Both the position numbers and the translations under genes were made by a program. A stretch of 9,040 nt of DNA from the NCBI GenBank assembly GCA_964250265.1, contig CAXUFG010000218.1, positions 1-9,040 of the forward strand, given 5' to 3'. Position 1 is the stretch's first letter. Every line of letters starts with the position of its first letter. Shown here one piece after another: positions 1-7,357 of this stretch. Origin of the DNA: GCA-003244245 sp964250265. GTDB lineage: Bacteria > Actinomycetota > Actinomycetes > Mycobacteriales > Pseudonocardiaceae. A model generated the notes under the pieces. It ran no database searches. It was not told the origin of the DNA and worked only from the letters and a program-made list of their open reading frames with translations.

Positions 1-75
1 CCCCCCCCCCCCCCCCCCCCCCCTTGCGCGGGCCCCCCCCCGCCCGCCCCCCCCCCGCCCCCCCCCCCCCCCGCC
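1..75. other. low-complexity poly-C contig end (probable artefact)
   Basis: The first 75 or so bases are almost entirely C, broken by a few G and T. The minus-strand reading frame that fills the next 2 kb has normal protein sequence up to about position 76 and then turns into meaningless glycine codons. Read from the contig outward this is poly-G, as is the opposite end of the window. Inference: poly-G base-calling or assembly extension artefact rather than genomic sequence. Confidence 0.8.
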
Positions 76-2165
76 CCCGCTTCATTGAACAGCTCATCGC
101 GGCGCTGGCTGTCATCCCCGAAAAGGAGGAGGGCACGGCCCACCAGGGCCGGGCCACGCCCCGGATGGTCAGCGAGTTCGGGCGCGGAGAACTCGGGCTC
201 GGAGAAGACGCGTTCGATCCAGATCTGGCCGTCGGGATTGCCGAACCACACCCATGGCACCCACAGCGCTCCGATGAGACGGAGCATGGCGTCGGCGTCG
301 CGCTCGTCCCATGACCACTCCAGAGCGGCGCGGAAGTTCTCAGCATCGGCGAACGCGCCCCGGAGGTAGTCCGCTCCGAACGGCATGCCCCGCCATGCTT
401 CAACACGGGCGATGAAGGCGTCGCGGTGCCGCCGCCGGATGGCGGCCTGCTGGCCGGCCTCTACTAGCTTCTCGGCCCCGTACTGCCGGATGGTCTCGAG
501 CAGCCGGTAACGACATGCAGCGCCCTCGCTATGCACGACGACAAGTGACTTGTCGACGAGCCGGCAGAGCACGTCGAGGGCATCCTCGGGGGCCACGCCG
601 CCGTCCCCGCCCGACATCACCGCCTCGGCCGCCTCGGTATCGAAGTTGTCGGGGAACACCGCCAGGCGGGCGAGGGCGCGCTGTTCCACCGTCGAGAGGA
701 GCTCGTAGCTCCAGTCGACTGTCGCTCGCAGGGTCTGATGGTGGGGCACGGCAATGCGCTCCCGTCCGGTCAGGAGCCGGAAGCGGTCCTCGAGGCGGTC
801 GGCGACCTGGGCCGGACTGAGGACCTGGAGCCGGGCGGCGGCCAGCTCCAGCGCGAGCGGGATACCGTCGAGACGGCGACAGATGCGAACAACAGCGGTG
901 GCGTTGGTGGCATCGAGTTGGAACGTCGGTTGGGCGGCCCGTGCCCGCTCGCAGAAAAAGGACACCGCGTCGCTCTCGGCGAGTTCGCCCGTGGCCGCAC
1001 CGGGAGCGGGAAGGTACAGCGGCGGCACCTTCCACGTCGCCTCGCCGGGGACGCCAAGACGCTCACGGCTGGTGGCCAGCACGGTGACGGCGGGGCATCG
1101 GGTCAGCAAGGCGTGCACGAGACGGGCGACCGCCTCGATGAGATGCTCGCAGTTGTCCATCAGCAGCAGCGTGTGCCGTGTCGCCAGATGCCGAATGAGG
1201 CGGTCTTCCATGGCCTTTGACGTGTCGAAGGCGCTGGTCTCGAAGGTGAGCGCCGCGGCCACGGCCGAAGGCGCCTGTGCCCCGTCGCGCAGTGGGGCGA
1301 GTTCGACCATCCAAACACCGTCGGGATAGGCCGGTAGCGCAGCCGCCGCCGCTTGGAGGGCGAGCCGCGTCTTGCCCGCCCCTCCGACTCCGGTCAGGGT
1401 GAGCAGGCGTGATCCGGCCAGAAGCGTGCTGAGCTCGTCGAGTTCCCGGCAGCGCCCGACGAAAGGCGTGAGCGCGACAGGCAGGTTGTGGCGAGGGCCG
1501 CTGAGGCTGCGTAGAAGCGGGAACTGCGAGGGCAGCTCGGGGTGAGTCACCTGGAACACTCGCTCGGGGCGGGCCAGGTCGGCGAGGCGGTGCTCCCCAA
1601 GGTCGATAAGCGCCACCTCAGCCGGAAGGTCGGCGCCGACCAGCTCCGCGGCCGCGTGGGAACAGAGCATCTGCCCCCCGGAGGCGATGCCCAACAGTCG
1701 GGCGACCCGGTTCAGTGCAGGGCCGAAGTAGTTCCCTGCGCGCCGCTGCGCCACGCCCGCGTGGATCGCTATCCGCACCCGCAACGGCCCAGGTGCGGCC
1801 CAGGCGGCGGCGGCCAGCGCCCGTTGGGCCGCTACGGCTGCCGCGATGGCGTCGGAGGCGACCGTGAAGGCCGCGGCCATTCCATCCCCGGTGTGGCTGA
1901 AGACTTCCCCGCCGTCGGCCTCGATGGACGCGCGCAGCAACTCGTCGTGCCGGGCCAGATCGACCGTCATCGCTTCCGGGTCACCTTCCCACCGCCGGGT
2001 GCTGGCGACAATGTCGCTGAACAGGAACGTGGTCGGCCCGACCGATACCTGTGACTGCTTCGGGGCGCGCCGCGCCGCCAGCTCGGGTGTGTCCAGCTCA
2101 GGCGCGTGACGGAGGATGGCGTTTTCCAGACGGGTAAGTTCGCGGCCGGGCTCCAGGCCCAATTC
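76..2165 (-). CDS. SARP-family regulator, C-terminal part: cyclase-like + NB-ARC + TPR start (partial, frame-disrupted)
   Basis: A frame on the minus strand is open from about 2165 to the left end, roughly 696 codons, with no stop. It opens with ELGLEPGRELTRLENAIL, the usual last helix of a BTAD domain. A class III cyclase-like domain follows (about 2045-1545): metal-binding Asp in FLFSDIVASTRRWE, the second Asp in HTGDGMAAAF, and the Asn/Arg pair in ALNRVARL. The NB-ARC ATPase comes next: FVGR linker, Walker A GVGGAGKT (1368-1391), Walker B LLLMDNCEHL (1140-1169) and the IPLALELAAARL motif (828-863), then winged-helix and helical-repeat sequence. The protein runs off the contig. It lies directly downstream of, and one frame away from, the winged-helix/BTAD piece at 2098-2817. 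The two were almost certainly one gene: a SARP with cyclase and STAND modules that would sense a signal through the repeats and control transcription. No convincing start codon or ribosome site begins this piece. The first ATG (1970) falls inside the cyclase domain after the first metal-binding Asp, so the piece alone is probably not functional. Confidence 0.8.
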
Positions 2166-2817
2166 CTGCGGCCTGGCGTCCCGAGCGGTAGAGGGCCACC
2201 ATCCGCTGGCCCCACAGCCGCTCCCGCAGGGGATGGGCCTTGGTCAGATGGTTCAGTTCGGGTACTACCTCGACGTGTCGCCCGCAGGCGAGGTCCGCTT
2301 CGATCCGCTCCTCGAGGGCGGCCAGGCGCGCTTCTTCCAGGCGGGCTGCCTCGGCCCGCGCCACCGGAGCATCCGCCACGTCGGCCAGGGCAGGCCCTCG
2401 CCACAGCGACAGCGCCTGGCGAAGCCTCTCGGCAGCCGTCTCGTGGTCTCCTCGGGCTGCGTGCTCGCGTCCCTCGGTCAGGAGGTCCTCAAAGCGGGCA
2501 GCGTCGAGAGCAGCACGCTCGATCTGCAGGAGGTAGCCGGGCGGCTTGGTAAGCACGATGGCATCGCCACCTGCTTCTCGGAGGGCCTTGCGCAAGCGGG
2601 AGACGAAAACTCGGAGCGCCCCGGTGGCTCCCTCGTGGACCTTCCCGCCCCAGAGGTCCTCCACCAGGTGCTCGGCCGGGACGACGCGGTTGGCGGACAG
2701 CAAGAGAAGGACGAGGACGGCCCGCTCGCGGCTCCCGGGAAGTGCTACCGGCCGCCCCTCATGGGCGACCTCGAGAGAACCAAGGATGCGGAATTCCACG
2801 ACTGCAACCCTGCCCAT
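2098..2817 (-). CDS. SARP-family transcriptional activator, N-terminal part: winged helix + BTAD
   Basis: The 239-residue translation begins with an OmpR/PhoB-type winged helix (residues about 7-95: EFRILGSLEV, then GATGALRVFVSRLRKALRE, then the GYLLQIE turn). A BTAD helical domain follows (about 100-216: ALSLWRGPALADV, EARLAALEERIEADLACGRH, HPLRERLWGQRMVALYRSGRQA). This is the architecture of the SARP/AfsR activators, which bind direct repeats and switch on neighbouring, often secondary-metabolic, genes. After RSGRQA the frame becomes non-homologous (AGIGPGARPR and so on) to a TGA at 2098. The expected continuation ELGLEPG reappears in another frame at 2165, so this is the front half of a broken gene. 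SARPs usually begin near MEFRILG, so the GTG at 2799 (an AGGG 8 bases before it) is a serious alternative to the ATG at 2817. The gene is divergent from the SnoaL-like gene at 2986. The DNA-binding half could still be made as a short SARP, although with a damaged BTAD end. Confidence 0.85.
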   Translation of the reverse strand: MGRVAVVEFRILGSLEVAHEGRPVALPGSRERAVLVLLLLSANRVVPAEHLVEDLWGGKVHEGATGALRVFVSRLRKALREAGGDAIVLTKPPGYLLQIERAALDAARFEDLLTEGREHAARGDHETAAERLRQALSLWRGPALADVADAPVARAEAARLEEARLAALEERIEADLACGRHVEVVPELNHLTKAHPLRERLWGQRMVALYRSGRQAAGIGPGARPRTYPSGKRHPPSRA

Positions 2818-2886
2818 CCTTCGGCGCGGGGTCGACCCTTCAGCTCATTTCCATCAGCGGAAACGTCACCGGCAGTGTCCGACTGG

Positions 2887-2905
2887 CCGGTAACCCACCG
2901 GTAAC
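2887..2905. promoter_or_regulatory. candidate SARP operator: two CCGGTAAC direct repeats, 11-bp period
   Basis: CCGGTAAC occurs at 2887-2894 and again at 2898-2905, start-to-start distance exactly 11 bp. It sits in the 168-bp region between the divergent SARP (start 2817) and SnoaL-like gene (start 2986). SARP-family activators are known to bind heptameric direct repeats spaced 11 bp, usually ending about 8 bp before the -10 element. Here the hexamer CAACCT (2914-2919), a weak TAnnnT-like -10, starts after 8 intervening bases. The repeat and spacing are seen. The operator role is inferred, and the -10 is weak. Confidence 0.5.
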
Positions 2906-2985
2906 GCCACGTGCAACCTCGTGGGCGCACGCTCGTCGCACGACCGAAACTCGCCAGGTGCAGCGACCGAATACGAGGAGGAGTG

Positions 2986-3378
2986 ATGCCCGAAACCCCC
3001 AACGTCGAGATCGTGCGGCGAGGTTATGACGCCTTCAACAACGGCGACACCACTGCTCTGGCCGCACTCATCGCCAAGAACGTGGTCTGGCACGTTCCCG
3101 GCCGCAGCTCGATCGCCGGCGACTACCACGGCAGGGAAACAACCTTCGCCTACTTCCATCGCCTCCACGAGCTCACCAATGGGACCTACCAGGCCGAGCT
3201 ACACGTTGTCGTCGGCGACGATGAGCACGTGATCAGCATCGACCACAGCTCCGCCAGACGAAACGGCAGGACCTATGACGAAAATGAGCTCGTCGTCTTC
3301 CGCTTCCGCGACGGCAGGATCGTGGAAGCATGGCAGGCCTTCATGAGCCCCTACGCCCACGACGCGTTCTTCTCCTAG
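2986..3378 (+). CDS. SnoaL-like / NTF2-fold small protein (ketosteroid-isomerase-like)
   Basis: The 130-residue protein has the SnoaL-like pattern. It has an N-terminal helix (VEIVRRGYDAFNNGDTTAL), then the cone-fold strands NVVWHVPGRSSIAGDYHG, an FAYFHRLHELTNGTYQAELH segment, and a closing strand pair FRFRDGRIVEAWQAF ending in YAHDAFFS. Length matches the family's usual 110-150 residues. Members range from polyketide cyclases and isomerases to proteins of unknown role, and no catalytic set can be assigned here. The start at ATG 2986 is chosen because a strong Shine-Dalgarno (GAGGAGGAG, 2975-2983) lies immediately upstream. In-frame GTG codons further up lack one and give a non-homologous extension. 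It is divergent from the SARP gene, with a candidate 11-bp direct-repeat operator 81-99 bp before its start, so it is a plausible SARP target. No signal peptide or membrane segment is visible. Confidence 0.88.
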   Translation: MPETPNVEIVRRGYDAFNNGDTTALAALIAKNVVWHVPGRSSIAGDYHGRETTFAYFHRLHELTNGTYQAELHVVVGDDEHVISIDHSSARRNGRTYDENELVVFRFRDGRIVEAWQAFMSPYAHDAFFS

Positions 3379-3461
3379 CCTGAGCACCCGGGCAGAGCCT
3401 TTTTTCTCTGGTCGACATCAATAGTCCCGTTCAACCGTGGCTTTGTGATCAACCCTCCTGT

Positions 3462-3523
3462 TCCCGAACTCAACAGCAGCGCTCTCAGCGCATGATCAAA
3501 CAGCTCTGTTGTTGAGTTCGGGA
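3462..3523. repeat. long imperfect inverted repeat (22-bp arms, 18-bp spacer)
   Basis: The arm at 3462-3483 pairs with 3502-3523 at 20 of 22 positions, including an uninterrupted 14-bp stretch TCCCGAACTCAACA / TGTTGAGTTCGGGA. The 18-bp spacer is 3484-3501. The right arm lies exactly where the homology of the decayed methyltransferase stops. This could be facing terminal inverted repeats of a collapsed insertion element or MITE, or a bidirectional terminator between the SnoaL-like gene and the pseudogene. The long spacer and absence of a following T-run argue against a simple terminator. No transposase is present in the window. Confidence 0.7.
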
Positions 3524-3525
3524 GG

Positions 3526-3845
3526 CTAAGAGCGAATGCGGCGGCACGGTGGGGGAACAGGCGTCCGCCGCCGAACAGCACACCCACCATCCGGAGGACT
3601 GCGGGCCGCAAATCTTCCCCCCTCGGCCGCGGTTGCCCAGCCGCCGGGCCGGAGTGCAGCTCGTACGCGGTGCAATCCGCGGGCCGCCACGTCGGTGCGT
3701 ATGAAGCTGACCGGCACCCACGCCAGGTCGTAGCAGTTCTCGTCATTCAGCTCCTGCACCGCCTCCGGGCGCAGATCGATCCGGCTCTCCAGGCCGGCCG
3801 AAGGGGTCGATGCCGGCGACTTGCAGCGAGTTCGTTCCCGCCGCG
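3526..3845 (-). pseudogene. decayed class I SAM-dependent methyltransferase remnant
   Basis: Three minus-strand frames, read in succession, give pieces of one Rossmann methyltransferase. The first is SLQVAGIDPF (about 3798-3832), the strand and acidic residue that contact SAM. The second is GLESRIDLRPEAV followed by ELNDENCYDLAWVPVSFI and VRAALRPGGW (about 3635-3797), the motif II-IV region. The third is GEDLRPAVLRMVGVLFGGG then RLFPHRAAAFAL (about 3527-3622), the post-motif helix. At least two frameshifts, one with apparent loss of sequence, separate the pieces. The N-terminus and motif I are missing or scrambled, and the C-terminus is cut off at the inverted repeat ending at 3523. No intact product can be made. 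The substrate cannot be inferred. Confidence 0.7.
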
Positions 3846-3884
3846 GGGTCGAGCCGTCGTCGGTACCGCGACCTATGCAGTCCC

Positions 3885-3903
3885 CCGATCCATCTGGGAT
3901 CGG
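3885..3903. repeat. small perfect hairpin upstream of the LuxR-type gene
   Basis: CCGATCC (3885-3891) and GGATCGG (3897-3903) form a 7-bp perfect inverted repeat around a 5-base loop. It lies 4 bases before the larger palindrome at 3907-3934. CCATCTGG occurs once in this hairpin (3890-3897) and once in the palindrome (3918-3925), so the two elements share sequence. Role unknown. It could be part of the control region of the gene starting at 3963. Confidence 0.45.
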
Positions 3904-3906
3904 AGG

Positions 3907-3934
3907 AGAACATCTGCCATCTGGCAGATGTTCT
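3907..3934. promoter_or_regulatory. 28-bp near-perfect palindrome, candidate operator
   Basis: AGAACATCTGCCA (3907-3919) is followed by a 2-base centre (TC) and its exact reverse complement TGGCAGATGTTCT (3922-3934). Thirteen uninterrupted matched pairs within 60 bp of a start codon is far beyond chance for a site not constrained by coding. It ends 28 bases before the ATG at 3963, where an operator for a dimeric repressor or a 5' mRNA stem would act. The terminal GAAC/GTTC resembles a LexA half-site, but the spacing is wrong. The binding factor is unknown; a TetR/GntR-type or LuxR-type dimer is possible. Confidence 0.6.
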
Positions 3935-3962
3935 GATCAGGCCCGCCGCGGAGCATGGCGTC

Positions 3963-6900
3963 ATGGAAGACACGTGGGATTACCCGCCAGTATCATCTTG
4001 GACTGTGAATGAGGACGTCCCCGTGGTATTCCCGGTAGGCACTCGATCCTTCCCGACGGGGCTGGTCACCTTCCTCCTGAGCGATGTTGAGGGATCGACT
4101 CGTCTTTGGGAGGGTGACGAGGCGGTAATGGGGGCGGCTATCGCCCGTCACTATGAACTGCTCCATGCGGCGATCGCGCTCCATGGTGGAGTGCGGCCGG
4201 TGGAACAGGGCGAGGGCGACAGCGTGGTGGGGGTGTTCGCCCGGCCGTCCGACGCGCTGGCCGCGACCCTCGATGTGCAACGTGCTTTCGCTGCGGAGCC
4301 GTGGGCGCAGGACGGGGAGCTGCGGGTTCGGCTGGCGTTGCACACGGGTGAGGCGCAACTCCGTGGCGATGGCTGTTATGTGGGACGGGCGGTCATTCGC
4401 TGCGCCCGGCTGCGTGCCGTCGCCCACGGCGGGCAGACCGTGCTGTCCGGTATTACCCGAGACTTGGTCGCTGATCGCCTCCCTGAGGGTGCGAACCTGC
4501 GGGATCTCGGCTCGCACCGCCTGAAGGACCTTGGTCAGCCCGAGCGGGTGTGGCAGGTGTGCCATCCCGAGCTGATGAATGATTTTCCGCCGCTGCGCTC
4601 CCTTGATGCGGTTGTCAATAACCTACCGGTTCAGCTCACCTCTTTTGTGGGACGGGATATGGAGCTGGCCGAGTTGGGCCGGGCATTCGAAGCGGCGCGG
4701 CTGGTGACTCTCACGGGCGCCGGGGGTTGCGGCAAGACGCGCCTGGCCCTGCACGCTGTCGCCGAGGTCGCGGCGCGCCATCCGGATAGGGTGTGGTGGG
4801 TCGAGTTGGCGCCGGTGTCGGCGGCCGACTTGGTGCCCTACGCGGTGGCGCGCACGTTCGGGCTGGTGGAGGAGGAGGGCCGCCCGGTCGTCGACACGCT
4901 GAGCGAGCAGCTGGCCGGCTTCGACGCCCTCGTGATCCTCGATAACTGCGAACATGTCCTCGAACCCTGCGCGCGTCTGGTCGAAGCGCTGTTGCGGGCG
5001 GCGCCGGCGTTGCGGGTCGTCGCGACGAGGCGGGAGCCGCTCGCGATACCGGGAGAGTTGACCTGGCGGGTGCCCTCGCTCGATGACGAGGCCGGGGCTC
5101 GTCTGTTCGTGGATCGGGCCGCCCTGGTGCGGCCGGGATTCACCGCAGAGGGCGACGACGCCCAGGCAGTGGGGCAGATCTGCCGGCGCCTGGACGGCCT
5201 GCCCCTGGCCATCGAACTGGCCGCCGCTCGGGTCCGCATGATGCCCCCATCGGGGATCGCCGCGGCCCTCGACGACCGGTTCCGCCTCCTCACCGGCGGG
5301 GGCCGGACCCTGCTGCCCCGCCAGCAGACGCTTGAGACCTCGGTGGCGTGGAGCCACGACCTGCTCGACGATGCCGAGCGGGCACTGCTGCGGCGGCTGT
5401 CGGTGTTCGCCGGCGGTTTCACCCTCGATGCGGCCGAGAGCGTGTGCGCCGACGAGATCGTGGACCGATACGCGGTGCTGGATGTGCTCTCCCGCCTGGT
5501 GGACAAGTCCCTCGTCCAGGCAGACGTCGACCGTGCGGAGGGTCGCTACGGCCTGCTCGAGACGATCCGGTTCTTCGCCACGGAGCGCCTGGTGAGTGCT
5601 GGGGAGAGCGACGTGACCCGGGAACGTCATCGGGACTTCTTCCTCGCCTTGGCGCAGCGGGCCGAGCCAGAGTTGGCCCTGGCCGGCGGCGTCGCGTGGC
5701 TAAATCGCCTCGAACGGGAGAGGGACAACCTCCAAGCCGCCGCTGACTGGTGTGACGCCACCGGGGCCTACAAACCGTTCCTGCGCCTGGTCACGGCACT
5801 GACCCTGTTTTATGAGATGCACTCCCACCTCCAAGTCGGAGGCCGGCGGTTCGCCCAGGCCCTGGCCCGCGACGAAGGACCCTCACCGCTTCGGGCCCGC
5901 GCGCTGTGGGGAGCGGCCCACGTGGCGTTCTACGGCGGCGACTTGGAGTCCATGGGGCGATACGCCTCCCAGGCATTGGAGATGGCCGAGGCGCTCGGCG
6001 ACGAATGGGCGATAGCCCGGGCCCTCGCCACCAACGGACTGGTGGCCGCCTGGCTGCGCCCGGAACCGGAGCAGGGCCGCGCCCTTCTCAAGCGGAGCAT
6101 CGAGCTCGGCCAGGAACTCGGAGACCACTGGACAGTCGCCGCTGGGTGGAAGCTCATGACGGTCGCCTGGATGATCCAGGACGATTACCAGGGGCTCGCC
6201 CCCGCGCTGGCCGAACTCCGTCGGGTCGGCGAGAGTTTGAGTCACCCATACCCCATCGCCTGGTATCACACCACCGTAGGATGGGCGAGCCTGCACCGGG
6301 GGGACTTCGCCAGAGCGGAGCGGGCCTTGGAAACCGCCCTCGAATACGACCGGGAAATCGGGGGAGCCTCCACCGCCGGGATCGCCACGGCGTTGCTCGG
6401 TGAGATCGAGTCCCTGACCGGCCGCTACGACGCCGCCTCGGCGCGCCTGGGCCCGTTCCTCAAGCGGGCGGCGGCCACCGGCGACTACCTCGGTGCCCCG
6501 TTCGGCGTGCCGCCGCTGGCCCGGCTCCTGGTCGGCCTCGGGGCCCCGGCCGACGCCCGGGACATGGTCGGACCGTTTGTGGAGTTCCTGCGCCCAGTTG
6601 GGTTTGCCTACCACCTCTCCCAGGGGCTCTGGGTGCTCGGCGCCGCCCATCTCGCTACCGGCGACCTCGAGGCCGCCGAAGCGGCCCTGATCGAAGCAAA
6701 GGAGCTCGCCAAGTCCATCAGCAACCCCTGGCTGGCCGCCGACGCCAACCATCACCTCGGCGAGCTCGCCCGTCGCCGGGATGACACGAGCGGGGCCGAG
6801 GACCTCCACCACGAAGCCCTGACGCTCCGCGCCCGGGCGGGCCTGCGCCCAGGTATGGCCGAGTCGGTGGAATCGCTGGCCGCGCTGGCCACCGACCAGG

Positions 6901-7331
6901 AGAGCTTTACTGAGGCAGCCCGCCTGTTCGGTGCCGCCTGCGCCCTGCGGGCCGAGATCGGCTTGGCTCGCTGGCCGGTGGATCAGGCCGGCTACGACAC
7001 CGACGTGGCCAGGGCCCGGGACGCCCTCGGCGAGCACGCCTTCGACGCCGCCAGGGCCGAAGGGCAGGCGCTCACCGTCGACGAAGCGGTCGCCTACGTA
7101 TCGCGGGCCCGAGGTGAACGCAAACGCCCCTCCAGCGGCTGGGCCAGCCTCACCCCCACCGAACTAGAGGTCGTCAAACTCGTCGCCAAAGGCCTCACCA
7201 ACCCCGAAGTCGGCGAACGCCTCTTCATTGGACGGGGCACGGTCAAAACCCACCTCGCCCACGTCTTCGCCAAACTCGGTATCACCACGCGATCGGAACT
7301 CGCCGCCGAAGCAACCCGCCGCGCGCGGTAA
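3963..7331 (+). CDS. large STAND regulator: cyclase-like + NB-ARC + TPR + LuxR-type HTH
   Basis: The gene encodes 1122 residues. Domains in order: class III cyclase-like (about 33-200), with metal-binding Asp41 in LLSDVEGSTRLWE and Asp86 in GEGDSVVGVF; a linker ending in SFVGRD; NB-ARC ATPase with Walker A GAGGCGKT (252-259), Walker B VILDNCEH (Asp327) and GLPLAIELAAAR (412-423); a winged-helix section (SHDLLDDAERALLRRLSVFAGGF); a long TPR-like helical region (about 570-1040); and a LuxR/FixJ-type HTH at 1063-1122 (LTPTELEVVKLVAKGLTN, RGTVKTHLAHVFAKLGI). This fits the LAL/STAND-type activators, which sense a ligand through the repeats, exchange ATP and bind DNA through the C-terminal HTH. The ATG at 3963 is preferred because GGAG (3950-3953) precedes it by 9 bases. 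The in-frame start at 3810 would run through the pseudogene and palindrome, and a GTG at 4005 is an alternative. In the cyclase module the usual transition-state Asn is Ile (AVIRCARL) and the purine-specifying Lys is absent, so cyclase activity is doubtful. The core closely matches the left-hand SARP protein. Confidence 0.93.
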   Translation: MEDTWDYPPVSSWTVNEDVPVVFPVGTRSFPTGLVTFLLSDVEGSTRLWEGDEAVMGAAIARHYELLHAAIALHGGVRPVEQGEGDSVVGVFARPSDALAATLDVQRAFAAEPWAQDGELRVRLALHTGEAQLRGDGCYVGRAVIRCARLRAVAHGGQTVLSGITRDLVADRLPEGANLRDLGSHRLKDLGQPERVWQVCHPELMNDFPPLRSLDAVVNNLPVQLTSFVGRDMELAELGRAFEAARLVTLTGAGGCGKTRLALHAVAEVAARHPDRVWWVELAPVSAADLVPYAVARTFGLVEEEGRPVVDTLSEQLAGFDALVILDNCEHVLEPCARLVEALLRAAPALRVVATRREPLAIPGELTWRVPSLDDEAGARLFVDRAALVRPGFTAEGDDAQAVGQICRRLDGLPLAIELAAARVRMMPPSGIAAALDDRFRLLTGGGRTLLPRQQTLETSVAWSHDLLDDAERALLRRLSVFAGGFTLDAAESVCADEIVDRYAVLDVLSRLVDKSLVQADVDRAEGRYGLLETIRFFATERLVSAGESDVTRERHRDFFLALAQRAEPELALAGGVAWLNRLERERDNLQAAADWCDATGAYKPFLRLVTALTLFYEMHSHLQVGGRRFAQALARDEGPSPLRARALWGAAHVAFYGGDLESMGRYASQALEMAEALGDEWAIARALATNGLVAAWLRPEPEQGRALLKRSIELGQELGDHWTVAAGWKLMTVAWMIQDDYQGLAPALAELRRVGESLSHPYPIAWYHTTVGWASLHRGDFARAERALETALEYDREIGGASTAGIATALLGEIESLTGRYDAASARLGPFLKRAAATGDYLGAPFGVPPLARLLVGLGAPADARDMVGPFVEFLRPVGFAYHLSQGLWVLGAAHLATGDLEAAEAALIEAKELAKSISNPWLAADANHHLGELARRRDDTSGAEDLHHEALTLRARAGLRPGMAESVESLAALATDQESFTEAARLFGAACALRAEIGLARWPVDQAGYDTDVARARDALGEHAFDAARAEGQALTVDEAVAYVSRARGERKRPSSGWASLTPTELEVVKLVAKGLTNPEVGERLFIGRGTVKTHLAHVFAKLGITTRSELAAEATRRAR

Positions 7332-7357
7332 CAGCGTTGGGGTCGCGGGAGATACCG

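Noticed and set aside
529..1035. 168-residue minus-strand ORF and other plus-strand ORFs within 24-2109
   Set aside because: Arginine/proline/alanine-rich compositions typical of out-of-frame high-GC translation; the true frame there encodes the cyclase/NB-ARC protein.
3393..3410. Intrinsic terminator after the SnoaL-like gene (T6 run with CAGAG/CTCTG)
   Set aside because: The T-run lies in the loop rather than after the stem and the stem is only 5 bp, so it does not fit a terminator.
3907..3934. LexA/SOS box reading of the GAAC...GTTC palindrome
   Set aside because: The actinobacterial SOS box has only four bases between GAAC and GTTC; here there are 18.
3810..3962. An N-terminal extension of the LuxR-type protein starting at 3810
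   Set aside because: It would translate the methyltransferase relic, the hairpin and the palindrome. It has no family resemblance, and a better ribosome site precedes the ATG at 3963.
4623..7037. Long open frames of 335 and 384 residues on the strand opposite the LuxR-type gene
   Set aside because: They are antisense shadows caused by high GC. They have no recognisable motifs, and the plus-strand frame has clear domains throughout.
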